Position numbers and translations under genes: made by a program. The notes beneath the pieces were generated by a model, which was given only the letters and a program-made list of their open reading frames with translations, made no database searches and was not told where the DNA came from. Source: JBBAEA01 sp041656175 (lineage in GTDB: Bacteria; Myxococcota_A; Bradymonadia; UBA4248). From it: a DNA stretch of 33,997 bases. Positions 15,624 through 23,472 of the stretch are shown piece by piece; the stretch's first letter is position 1; the number at the start of each line of letters is the position of its first letter. Where the stretch lies: NCBI GenBank assembly GCA_041656175.1, contig JBBAEA010000017.1, positions 1 to 33,997 on the forward strand, given 5' to 3'.

Positions 15624-16370
15624 TTAGCGAATACTTCTGCGAACTTCGTCTTTGTTGGCATCAAACTCAAACTCGTTATAGACGGTGTGCCAATTTTGTG
15701 GGTCTACGACGTTGGGATAGAGTGAAATGGCGGCTTGTACGCGTGTGTTATCAAAGCTAAAGACTCGTAAGATTTTCGCGACTTGTGCAGACGTGAACGG
15801 GCTGTGAGCTGTTTGCTCTTGGACGAGATCGAGTTTAGAGCTATCATTAAATTCGCTCTCTACTGAGTCCAAAAATCTTGAAAATTCGGTGCTTGACATG
15901 ACTCGCGCCGGGTAACTTTGAGCGTAAGCGTTAGAATCTTGCACATAGCCCGAGCCACTGTTGTGTTCTACGACGGTGATTTGTGTATTTGGCCCTGAGG
16001 TCGACATGTAGACAGTCTCTTCGGGAGTTACAATATGAGTGTTCATGCCAACGCCAGCAACGCCAATATGCGCACTTGTGGGAACGGGTTCAAACTGCGC
16101 ATCATCATCGTAATATACAACGACTTGCTGCGCGTCTTCATACTCGGCTTGATAGCTAGGCTGCCCCTCGACGTAAACCGTGCTTTGTTGCACGTTGGCA
16201 GAGAGCGACGCCTCTTGGGACTCATTGTAGTCTTGATTACCTTGGCTTTGACTCATGCTGCCGCGAACTTGTACAGAGCTACTCTGTTGAGCAGGCGTAG
16301 CTTGGGTAAAAAAACATGCATTCAATAATAATGCTGAAGCAATGATTGGCAGCATCCATTTAATGTCCAT
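15624..16370 (-). CDS. DUF4476-domain lipoprotein
   Basis: A 248-residue predicted lipoprotein. The N-terminus MDIKWMLPIIASALLLNAC has a signal peptide ending in a lipobox (LNAC). Residues about 25-160 are low in complexity, rich in Ser, Gln, Val and Tyr, and probably disordered. The last ~85 residues resemble DUF4476: FSRFLDSVESEFNDSSKLDL, FTSAQVAKILRVFSFDNTR, AAISLYPNVVDPQNW and a final FEFDANKDEVRR. The function of DUF4476 is not established. Start 16370 follows GGAGGAGTTA; an ATG eight codons upstream would disrupt the signal peptide. Upstream spacer 16371-16795 holds the second family IV repeat and nothing else recognisable. Confidence 0.75.
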   Translation of the reverse strand: MDIKWMLPIIASALLLNACFFTQATPAQQSSSVQVRGSMSQSQGNQDYNESQEASLSANVQQSTVYVEGQPSYQAEYEDAQQVVVYYDDDAQFEPVPTSAHIGVAGVGMNTHIVTPEETVYMSTSGPNTQITVVEHNSGSGYVQDSNAYAQSYPARVMSSTEFSRFLDSVESEFNDSSKLDLVQEQTAHSPFTSAQVAKILRVFSFDNTRVQAAISLYPNVVDPQNWHTVYNEFEFDANKDEVRRSIR

Positions 16371-16579
16371 TAACTCCTCCACTTCACAAAACAAATTTCC
16401 ACAAAAAAGCGAATTTGCATAAACACACAGAAAATTACACGCCTGGGCGTGGGCGTTAGTATCTGTGTATCACACAAAATACCATAACGCAGCAATTTTA
16501 CCGATTATTCAACGCCAAAATTTCGCTATGGATAATCAGAACTAGGGTAAACAACGCCACAAACCGCGCCCAAGAGCAT

Positions 16580-16680
16580 CGCTTCTTAGAACCCGTTCTT
16601 TTGCGTAGTATTTTGATTTTATTGACTTTATTTTGAGCTCTAGCTTGAATCTTCTTAGCTTATGCTAGCTATTTTGACGA
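16580..16680. repeat. Family IV AT-rich repeat, copy 2
   Basis: This resembles 559-655. The 24-base core 16613-16636 is identical to 589-612, and similarity extends to GCGTAG upstream and ATGCTAGCTATTTTGA downstream. It lies between the L,D-transpeptidase stop and the DUF4476 lipoprotein start. Confidence 0.6.
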
Positions 16681-16795
16681 TTTTTGTATGAGCAATATGT
16701 TTTTGCATAGCTAATATAATGATGGCTTTGCGCATGGCATTGCTTGCATCGCGTAGAGAGTTTTGAGCGATGAAAACAGCCCCCTTGAGCTCTAT

Positions 16796-18733
16796 TCACA
16801 GCCCCTCTGCGTCATAGCCGTAAACGTCGCTCAAAAATGCCACGGGGCCTTCGTCGCTAACGCGCGTGTCGAAGTATTCGATCACGACATCGACTGGGCG
16901 TTTTAAGAAAAAACTTGTTTGTTCTAAGGGCTCTGTATTTAAAACTTTTTGGACTTCGCGCTCGTTCCAAGAGCCATCCTCTTTGAGGAGCAGTTCCGCC
17001 AAATCCATGGGATCCTGTACGCGAATACAACCATGGGAATAAGCGCGCGTGGGGTTCTTAAATAGGGATTTCGCGGGGGTGTCGTGTAAGTAGACGTCGT
17101 GGGGGTTGGGGAACATGAATTTTACACGTCCGAGGCTATTTCGCGGATTGGGAAGCTCGCGAACATAGTAAAGACGCGGATTATCGACGTTAACCTCCTC
17201 GAAATTGTTTTCTATGTAGTAGTTTGGGTTTTCCGCTAATTTCGGCTCAAGCTCCTCGATACGAATGCGCGCGGGAACATTCCAGTATGGGTTGTAAATG
17301 ATCTCGTTAAGTTTTGCGCTCATCAGCGGTGTGCGGTTGGGGTAAATAATTTCTTTGGTTTCAGGATCCCGCACGGGTTTCTTCGTTTCAGGATCCCTTT
17401 GCATTTGGTTATTTCCCACAACGACGCGAAAACGGTGTAATCTTTGGCCATTTCGCCAAAGTTCTGCATGAAAATCGGGAACATTGACCAAAAGGAAATA
17501 ATCGAGCTCACCGACAGGGCTGCGCCTATAGCGCTCTAACGTCAAATCAATGGAGGCAAGGCGATCTTCAGGCGACACCGCCATGTTGCGAATCAGCGTG
17601 CTATCGATGAATTTTTTAGGCGACAGCTGGTGCAACTCGCGGTAGAGCGCGACGGCATCTCGCAAGGGCTCATCGTAAACCTGGGAATCCAGTTCTTGGA
17701 TGGGGTAGCCCTCTTGAGCTAGGCGCTTACGAATATCACTGATATAGGGATAACTTTGACCGAGTTTATGCTCTGGTAAACGGGAAGGCGCTTTTACGGC
17801 GTGCCAACCTCCAGCAGCTTGTGCATCAATATATATGGCTCTCGATTTTCGAAGTTTTTCGTATTCTGCGCTTGGCGGCTGAATGCGAGCAAAGGCGAGT
17901 CGAGGTCCTGAGTTGATGAGTTCACGGAAAAACAGGCGTTTTCGGATGCGTTGTATCGTTTTCGGATCAAGCAAGTGTTTCCAAGGGTCGAAGCGGTAGC
18001 TGTTTTTGGCGTGTGCTAATCGAAGCGCGTCCGCCATGCCCAGCAAGTCGCAGCTTAGTAAAACGTCTAGGCGCACATCTCCCTTAAGTTCGGACTTTAC
18101 AGCGCGTTTTTGCGCTACACGCTCTTCACAATATCGTGGCCAATACTTCGCACAATCTGGCCCATGCAGAAGTTTCTTGAGTGCTTTTTTGGGGCTAGCT
18201 TGATCGAGATCAAAACCTTCTTCTTCCAAAGCGTTTGTCAGATGCTCAATGTCTTTCGCCTCCATCTTGATAGCGGCTTGCGGTGTCTTGGCGGCGAGTT
18301 CTCGCTCTTGCATCAACTTTTGGATCTCCTCTAAGTGACGGGGAGAATATTTTAGTGCGTGGCTGGGGATCGATTGCAAAATCTGTAGTGCCGCTTCGCT
18401 GTGATCTCTATCTTCTTGTAAAATAACAGCTTGGTACTCGTTCTCTTCATATAAGCTCGCGAGTTGCTCTTCAGCGCAATCCTCAAATAGTGCGTCGTAG
18501 AGCTTCTTTTCGTCTAAATCCACAGCCATAGACTGGGATAAACTTCGCAGCCACTCCCCATCCTCGCTGAGATCACGCACAAAGCGCTTCACAGGCTTTT
18601 CACTCTCCAGCGCAATATCGCTCGCTGGCGTAGGCTCATGCGGTGGCTGGCAAGAAAAAAGAGACAAAAGAATAATCAACACCATCACCGCAAAGATCAC
18701 GGTGCTATTGCGATTCACACTAACCATGGACAT
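16796..18733 (-). CDS. L,D-transpeptidase, YcbB/LdtD-like, probable lipoprotein
   Basis: A 645-residue periplasmic enzyme that forms 3-3 crosslinks in peptidoglycan or attaches proteins to it. The N-terminus has a hydrophobic segment (VIFAVMVLIILLSLFSC) ending in a plausible lipobox. A long helical scaffold follows, then a peptidoglycan-binding-like stretch (YPISDIRKRL, DEPLRDAVALYRELHQLSP). The YkuD catalytic domain starts near DYFLLVNVPDFHAELW and carries VYLHDTPAKSLF and the signature YSHGCIRVQDP with the catalytic cysteine. Size and order match E. coli YcbB (615 residues). Start 18733 has GGAG five bases upstream; an ATG two codons later is possible. The longer frame to 18802 lacks a ribosome-binding site. 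Confidence 0.9.
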   Translation of the reverse strand: MSMVSVNRNSTVIFAVMVLIILLSLFSCQPPHEPTPASDIALESEKPVKRFVRDLSEDGEWLRSLSQSMAVDLDEKKLYDALFEDCAEEQLASLYEENEYQAVILQEDRDHSEAALQILQSIPSHALKYSPRHLEEIQKLMQERELAAKTPQAAIKMEAKDIEHLTNALEEEGFDLDQASPKKALKKLLHGPDCAKYWPRYCEERVAQKRAVKSELKGDVRLDVLLSCDLLGMADALRLAHAKNSYRFDPWKHLLDPKTIQRIRKRLFFRELINSGPRLAFARIQPPSAEYEKLRKSRAIYIDAQAAGGWHAVKAPSRLPEHKLGQSYPYISDIRKRLAQEGYPIQELDSQVYDEPLRDAVALYRELHQLSPKKFIDSTLIRNMAVSPEDRLASIDLTLERYRRSPVGELDYFLLVNVPDFHAELWRNGQRLHRFRVVVGNNQMQRDPETKKPVRDPETKEIIYPNRTPLMSAKLNEIIYNPYWNVPARIRIEELEPKLAENPNYYIENNFEEVNVDNPRLYYVRELPNPRNSLGRVKFMFPNPHDVYLHDTPAKSLFKNPTRAYSHGCIRVQDPMDLAELLLKEDGSWNEREVQKVLNTEPLEQTSFFLKRPVDVVIEYFDTRVSDEGPVAFLSDVYGYDAEGL

Positions 18734-19012
18734 AGGATCTCCAAAACTAAAAAACACGCAGTACGCCGTATGACAGCGCATGCACTGATCAAGATATAAC
18801 AAACCGTTGCAATTATTCCATGTTCAGCGTTATGATGCAAACGGGAGCTAGTTTTATGACAAACTCAGAGCAAGAACTTTAGCGCTATTGAACGCTTATA
18901 AGGTAGCCAAATTCTAAGATTTCGACGGTTCTTGGCAAGCTCCCGGCTGCGGCGTTCAGAAAATTAAGGCGTAGCTCGTTGCTTTTGGGTAAACGAATTT
19001 CGGGAGTAGATC

Positions 19013-19387
19013 ATGACAGAAGAGAAGAAGACGACTGAGGGGACAACGGAAGAGAAGCAGGAAACAGCTAGCAGCGAGCAAAAAAGCGGTGGCGCTTTCT
19101 CCAATCTATTAAACAAGGTTAGCGGCGTAGCCGATCAAATCACCGATGCTGTAAAAGAGAAGGCAGAGAAGGGCAAAGACTACATTGATGATAAGTTTAA
19201 AGCCCGCGAGATCCTTGAAGTTGAACGCAAAATGGGACGAAAACTTTATAAACTCCATAAACGCGGAGAAATCACGCTACCCGAAGCTGTAGCAAAGCAC
19301 CTCGAAAAACTCGATGAGCTCTGGGAAGACGTCCTTAACGGAAAGGATCCTGACTATTCCGATAACGTAGAGGACGATATCGCATAA
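19013..19387 (+). CDS. Small acidic helical protein of unknown function
   Basis: A 124-residue charged protein with no signal peptide. Residues 1-27 are rich in Glu, Thr and Lys and likely disordered. Residues 28-70 (FSNLLNKVSGVADQITDAVK and on) look like an amphipathic helix. The C-terminal half (REILEVERKMGRKLYKLHKR, LPEAVAKHLEKLDELWEDVL) is a second helical unit. I do not recognise the family; part of the style recalls phasin-like or histone-like helical proteins, but that is not evidence of function. GGGAG six bases from the ATG supports the start. A family III element separates the gene from its apparent terminator. Confidence 0.7.
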   Translation: MTEEKKTTEGTTEEKQETASSEQKSGGAFSNLLNKVSGVADQITDAVKEKAEKGKDYIDDKFKAREILEVERKMGRKLYKLHKRGEITLPEAVAKHLEKLDELWEDVLNGKDPDYSDNVEDDIA

Positions 19388-19406
19388 TGGCGTCCTCTAT
19401 CATAGA

Positions 19407-19611
19407 GAGACCTTTGCACGGCTAAAAATAGTGAATTTAATTTTACAAATCCGATACTGTCTTAAACAAAATGAGACATTTTGTAGAGAAGCATAAGTTA
19501 ATAATGCTAATCAAATAAGACAGCTAGAAGATAGAATGACATTTTATTCGAAAAGTGCTTAAAAGAGTGCTTTCTTTTGTGAAGGGGGGGTTCCCCCCGT
19601 GCAAAGCTCTC
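19407..19611 (+). mobile_element. Family III MITE, copy 1 (205 bp, with 5-bp target duplication)
   Basis: The ends GAGACCTTTGCAC and GTGCAAAGCTCTC are 13-bp inverted repeats with one mismatch. The flanks ATAGA (19402-19406) and ATAGA (19612-19616) look like a 5-bp target duplication. The body matches the copies at 25126 and 30056 but lacks their internal CATCTTTTCTTTG hairpin; it retains only GGGGGG-TT-CCCCCC near the right end. No transposase ORF. It lies 19 bp after the stop of the gene at 19013. Confidence 0.82.
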
Positions 19612-19653
19612 ATAGAGGACGATATCGCATATTTGCGTCATTTATCAAAGCGG

Positions 19654-19679
19654 GAGCCCCAAATGGGGCTCTTTTTTTT
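19654..19679 (+). terminator. Rho-independent terminator
   Basis: GAGCCCC (19654-19660) pairs with GGGGCTC (19665-19671) around AAAT, followed by eight T. It probably terminated the gene at 19013 before the MITE inserted between them; it is now about 265 bp from the stop codon. Nothing recognisable lies between it and 19898. Confidence 0.88.
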
Positions 19680-19897
19680 CTTCGCGTACTCTTCGCGATC
19701 TATTCAGCTCGCCCGTTGTGAAAACTCTATCTTGAGAGCGAAACCTGAGCGTAAAACATAGTTTCTCCCCAAACTAGCCGCCCCATCCGCGATTATGGCA
19801 CAAGTCTCTTGAAGCAGCTTCTTACGCGTAGAACGTCGATTTTATGGCTTTTTTAAATGCTCGCCTAAGTTCCCTTAATCTGCGCGAACCCAGCACC

Positions 19898-21277
19898 CTA
19901 CTCGCGCACTTTCGGCAAGCTCCTTGTCGCGAATAACAAAATGAGCCCTAAGGTCGTACCGTTAATTTTTCCGCTCACGTAAATGCGCTCATCCTCTTGC
20001 GCCAAATTCATCGAGCTTAGAATCCCCACCAATCCTGGTATGCGCATCGCGCCCGCGGCCGCTACTATGTCTGGCCACAGCTCGTTAAAGTTCTCCGCCT
20101 CCGCGCTAGAACCGAAGTTCATCAACATGTTTACGCTCGGGTTATCCTCGCCTGAAACAGTCGCCTCGATCGCGCTAGGAGGCACAAATTTCGGGAAACG
20201 CGCGCCAAAACTTAGCTGTACAATATCTTGCACGCGCAGAAGCATCACTGGCTGACTCTCGGAGTCGAGCTCACCCAAAGTTTCTAGCTCGTCCAAAAAA
20301 GTCCTTGTTTTCACTTCGTCATCTACAGCATCGTCCTGTGAGGACGGCTGCAAGACGGCGTTTCCTAAACTGTCGATCACTTCGGGGCGCAAAAAGAGTA
20401 CCAAGTTTTCAGAAGGCAAATATAGTGAACGCTGGTAGATCCCCGAGCCCGCGGCGTAAGGGCCTAAACTTTCATCGGGCACAGCCAGTGGTTTTCCCTT
20501 GTGTTGCTCCCAGCGAAGCGGCGTCGGAAAGGACGCGTCGATGGCCGCGCGTAGTTGCGCGGGCTTGATTCGGTGCGAGACTGCCAAAAAAGTATTCGCG
20601 TAAAGCTCGGGGTTATTGGTCGCCATTAAAAACGCGTCAATATTGTCGATGGGGTCAATATCGCTTAAACCCAAAGTGACTTGGTAGTCTGGAAAAGCCT
20701 TTAACAAAGAGCGCACGCTCGCCTCAAATCGCGTTCCCTTTAAGCGCTCAGTGCGTATTAAAACGATAAGCTTGGCGTTACCTGGGGCAATCGATTTTAG
20801 CGCGGGCATACTCCCCATATCGCCCTTCACACGTGCTAAGCCCTCAGCGTCCTGCGACAAAGAGTATCCCACATCGCTTTCGTCTTCTTCACTGCTCGCC
20901 TCAACAGCGGTTGCTACTTCGGCTGGCTTTGGCTCTACGGGCTTAGGTGCGGGCGGGGGAACTACGTTTTTTAGCGCGTTTGCTAGCTTTGGCGCAGGTT
21001 TTGCGCGCGCAAACGGATCCTCTGCTTCTACTTCATCGTCCTGCTCAAACTCATCATGAATCGCTTGCGGCGCAGGCGCAAAAATCCCCATGCCAAATCC
21101 CGTCAAAGCTTCATCCGACCAATCGATGGCTAAATCTACGTTCAGCGTACGACTATCGATGTACCACCCCACCCCAAAGGCAAAAAGTATATGCAAAACC
21201 ATAGACGCAAGCATACACAAAGACAGCGTCCCCCAATGCGAACGCAGCATTGCTTTGTTTTCTTCTTGCGCCGTCAA
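19898..21277 (-). CDS. Inner-membrane-anchored protein of unknown function
   Basis: A 459-residue protein I do not recognise. An N-terminal cytoplasmic stretch is followed by one membrane segment (about residues 18-40, LSLCMLASMVLHILFAFGVG). Next are an acidic region and a Pro-rich linker (VPPPAPKPVEPKPAEV), then about 300 residues of mixed alpha/beta. The layout recalls TonB-like or other trans-envelope anchors, but no TonB C-terminal motif is visible. Repeated phrases such as LIVLIRTERLKGTRFEASVR and FLMATNNPELYANTFLAVSH suggest a substrate-binding or scaffold domain. I chose a TTG start at 21277 because GGAGG lies seven bases before it; ATG at 21295 has no such site. The Pal-like gene lies upstream on the same strand and is separated by a terminator. 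Confidence 0.7.
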   Translation of the reverse strand: MTAQEENKAMLRSHWGTLSLCMLASMVLHILFAFGVGWYIDSRTLNVDLAIDWSDEALTGFGMGIFAPAPQAIHDEFEQDDEVEAEDPFARAKPAPKLANALKNVVPPPAPKPVEPKPAEVATAVEASSEEDESDVGYSLSQDAEGLARVKGDMGSMPALKSIAPGNAKLIVLIRTERLKGTRFEASVRSLLKAFPDYQVTLGLSDIDPIDNIDAFLMATNNPELYANTFLAVSHRIKPAQLRAAIDASFPTPLRWEQHKGKPLAVPDESLGPYAAGSGIYQRSLYLPSENLVLFLRPEVIDSLGNAVLQPSSQDDAVDDEVKTRTFLDELETLGELDSESQPVMLLRVQDIVQLSFGARFPKFVPPSAIEATVSGEDNPSVNMLMNFGSSAEAENFNELWPDIVAAAGAMRIPGLVGILSSMNLAQEDERIYVSGKINGTTLGLILLFATRSLPKVRE

Positions 21278-21392
21278 TGTAAATCCTCCACCCATAGCAC
21301 GCACAAAAAACGCGCCTTCTTATGGCAGGAACAATCTGCTACGTAAAGCCATCAAAATTATTTATACTGAGCCTAAGCCTCGATCCGCAAAC

Positions 21393-21423
21393 AAAAAAAA
21401 AGGCGCTCCACCCAAGAGCGCCT
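21393..21423 (-). terminator. Rho-independent terminator after Pal-like gene
   Basis: On the minus strand AGGCGCTC pairs perfectly with GAGCGCCT around a seven-base loop and is followed by eight T. It lies about 25 bp beyond the Pal-like stop codon and separates that gene from the unknown gene that follows. Confidence 0.92.
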
Positions 21424-21446
21424 CACTATAGTGTAACGGCTAAGTT

Positions 21447-22244
21447 TTATTCGTTAATCTTAAACTCAGCACGTCTGTTTTGTTGATGCGCGGCCTCAGA
21501 GCTAGCGTGTCGCGATACGGGATCGTAGGCGCCACGAGACTGCGAGCTAATATTCTTAACACCGCTGCGGCTCATTACATTTCTCACAGAGTCGGCACGT
21601 CGTTTACCAAGCGCCATGTTGTACTCCTCCGTCCCGCGCTCATCGCAGTGACCCACAATCTTAACGCTCTTAACATCATCGCGCGACTTAATACACTCGG
21701 CGTTCTCGTTAATCACATCCTTGGCGTCCGCACGAATTGCCGACTCATCAAAGTCGAAATACGCAAGCCTCATCTGGCATACCGGCGGCTCCACACACTT
21801 GGTATTCTTGCAAATCTTGCCCAGCGGACAATCCTCATCGCTCAAACACTCGGGCTTGGGAACACAACGGTTATTCTCGCAAATGTAATCGGCAGGGCAA
21901 TCCTCTGCAACGCTCTCAGGGTAGCATTCAGGCCCACATCGACGGTCGCGGCACTTTTGCCCTGTCGGACAATTAATCCCATTCTCTGGATTACAATAGC
22001 CATTAATCCGCTGGCACGTCCCGTGGTTGCAATAGTAGCTCTCATCCTTTTTGCTCGTACAATGCACGTCGTTTCGGCACTCAGCACACTTAGCATTGAC
22101 GCAGTACTCATCAATGGCATTGCCCTTGGCGTCCTTCTTGCAGTCGGCATCCTCGTAACACTCAGGATACGAAGGCGAGCACCCATAGGCAAAACCTAAA
22201 ATAAACAGACTAAAAAAAGCCAATAGTAACTTCCGACCCTTCAT
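21447..22244 (-). CDS. Cysteine-rich OmpA/Pal-like lipoprotein
   Basis: A 265-residue outer-membrane lipoprotein predicted to bind peptidoglycan. MKGRKLLLAFFSLFILGFAYGC is a signal peptide ending in a lipobox-like AYGC. Residues about 22-155 hold some 22 cysteines in repeating patterns (DADC, EYCVNAKC, CPTGQKC, DEDCPLGKICKNTKC), a disulfide-rich module common in myxobacterial/Bradymonadota surface proteins. The last ~105 residues are an OmpA-C/Pal domain: YFDFDESAIRADAK, VKIVGHCDERGTEEYNMALG, KRRADSVRNVM, QQNRRAEFKI. The Asp and Arg that bind diaminopimelate are present. AAGGAGG before ATG 22244 sets the start. No tol genes are near. The disulfides would need an oxidase such as the VKOR-DsbA protein at 25413. 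Confidence 0.88.
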   Translation of the reverse strand: MKGRKLLLAFFSLFILGFAYGCSPSYPECYEDADCKKDAKGNAIDEYCVNAKCAECRNDVHCTSKKDESYYCNHGTCQRINGYCNPENGINCPTGQKCRDRRCGPECYPESVAEDCPADYICENNRCVPKPECLSDEDCPLGKICKNTKCVEPPVCQMRLAYFDFDESAIRADAKDVINENAECIKSRDDVKSVKIVGHCDERGTEEYNMALGKRRADSVRNVMSRSGVKNISSQSRGAYDPVSRHASSEAAHQQNRRAEFKINE

Positions 22245-22501
22245 CGGATTCCTCCTTACGACAAAACTAAAATTATCGTCAACCATGCTGAATGAGCACA
22301 GACAACACGCCTGCATCAAGCGCTAAACTACAAGCACTCAAAATTCTTGTCAAACCCGCGATGTTTTCCCTAGCCTAAGCACAGCGCTAGTACACCGATG
22401 GCGATGTCTACTATTATACGCATTTTTTCTTTTTGGCAAAGTTTTAGCGTTTTGCGCATTTTTCATCATTTTTCCCACAAATTGAGATTTTTTTTCTTTT
22501 T

Positions 22502-22643
22502 GGGGGGCAAGCCCCCTACGCGCAAGCTTCCCTCACCATGCGCCTGCGAGCGCAAAATTTTGTGCCCTGTTTTGGCTATTCGCCAAACCAAGGCACAAAA
22601 TGCGCTTCGCGGCGCCTGTTTCGGGTGATCTTGCGCTACCCCC
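22502..22643 (-). repeat. Family I fold-back element, copy C
   Basis: Reverse orientation. Its outer boxes differ from the consensus but remain paired: GCGCAAG against CTTGCGC, where other copies have CGCGGG against CCCGCG. The central hairpin (22562-22596) has GTGCC/GGCAC plus TG/CA around a C/A mismatch, the constant T/C mismatch, TTTGGC/GCCAAA and loop TATTC. It lies in the 22245-22910 spacer, about 100 bp from copy D in the opposite orientation. Outside C and D that spacer has no supported gene. Confidence 0.82.
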
Positions 22644-22743
22644 TAAAAGTAAGCGAAAAGTTTAGTTTAGGCCAAGATTTAACGAGGCGTGGTCAGTTGT
22701 TCATCTTAGAGCGCAATACTTCGGGCTAAGCCGCGTAAAGAGA

Positions 22744-22898
22744 GGGGGTAGCGCGGGATCGCCGATTAAAATGCGCTACAAACGCATGTTGTGCGATGGA
22801 TGAGCGATTAGCAAATACATCGCACAACATTTAGCGTTTGTTGACGCATTTTATGAGGAAGCCCGCGCGTAGGGGGAAACTTCCCCCCCCACAAAAAA
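22744..22898 (+). repeat. Family I fold-back element, copy D
   Basis: Forward orientation, beginning GGGGGTAGCGCGGGATCGCC and ending GAAGCCCGCGCGTAGGGGG, then AAACTT and C8. The central stem GTGCGATG/CATCGCAC (22791-22798/22818-22825) is perfect. Next come the constant G/A mismatch (complement of T/C) and a partly paired ATGAGC/GCAAAT around GATTA. The outer stem CAAACGC/GCGTTTG is perfect. It ends 12 bp beyond the stop codon of the membrane-protein gene. Confidence 0.85.
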
Positions 22899-22910
22899 AG
22901 TGAAAAACCG

Positions 22911-23462
22911 CTACACGTATCGGTAGGAACGTCCCAAATACAGCCAGTGCAGCAACATAATGAGGGGTTGGGCCGAAAATAGGACGACCGCCGCGTACAG
23001 CAGGTAAGGGCTTGCGTGAACCTCAAAGTTCAACACGCGGTCCAGCAGTGCCCAGTCGACAAAAGCGGTAAAGGCGATGGTAAAAATAACGTGAAAAAGC
23101 GCTAATCCCATGCGAAGCGCGCGAAACGAGGTGTGGTAAAGAGCGATTTGCGAAAAGAGCACAATTTGCACCACGGCAAGAGGCATGAGGAACTGCGAGG
23201 CTTGGCGAGAAAAGAAAACGACGGCCAAAGAAAAGCCCAGCGTTGCGGTTAGCGTCTGCAGCAAAGTCACTGGCATCAGCGCAACTCGCCCCGGAATGCG
23301 CATCTTGCCGCTTTCATACTCGACGCCCTCTTGGGGGACGATCTCGAGCGAGGCGAGTATTTTTTGGGCGCTAGCGGGCAAATCGTCCTCGGAGGGCTGG
23401 AGAGCTTCATGCCAATCATTAGCGTTTCCGCCAAGTTCTGCGTCTTTCACTTCTTGGGCCAC
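22911..23462 (-). CDS. Small membrane protein downstream of glycosyltransferase
   Basis: A 183-residue protein with a hydrophilic N-terminal ~60 residues and about four hydrophobic segments (VTLLQTLTATLGFSLAVVFF, PLAVVQIVLFSQIALYH, LALFHVIFTIAFTAFVDW, YLLYAAVVLFSAQPLIMLLH). I do not recognise the family. It starts with GTG at 23462, ten bases after the glycosyltransferase stop; GAGG lies seven bases before the GTG. The tight spacing means the two are co-transcribed, so it may assist polysaccharide synthesis or export. Confidence 0.75.
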   Translation of the reverse strand: MAQEVKDAELGGNANDWHEALQPSEDDLPASAQKILASLEIVPQEGVEYESGKMRIPGRVALMPVTLLQTLTATLGFSLAVVFFSRQASQFLMPLAVVQIVLFSQIALYHTSFRALRMGLALFHVIFTIAFTAFVDWALLDRVLNFEVHASPYLLYAAVVLFSAQPLIMLLHWLYLGRSYRYV

Positions 23463-23472
23463 GCGCTAGCCT

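Noticed and set aside
18933..18948. TGGCAAGCTCCCGGCT as a sigma-54 promoter of the gene at 19013
   Set aside because: The -24 half is good, but the -12 half lacks TT before GC; too weak to list.
21480..22199. A 239-codon open frame antisense to the Pal-like lipoprotein gene
   Set aside because: It mirrors a well-supported gene; its composition follows the complement of cysteine-rich codons.
22398..22729. Short plus-strand ORFs over the family I copy C
   Set aside because: They run through the repeat, lack ribosome-binding sites and contain translated G/C runs.
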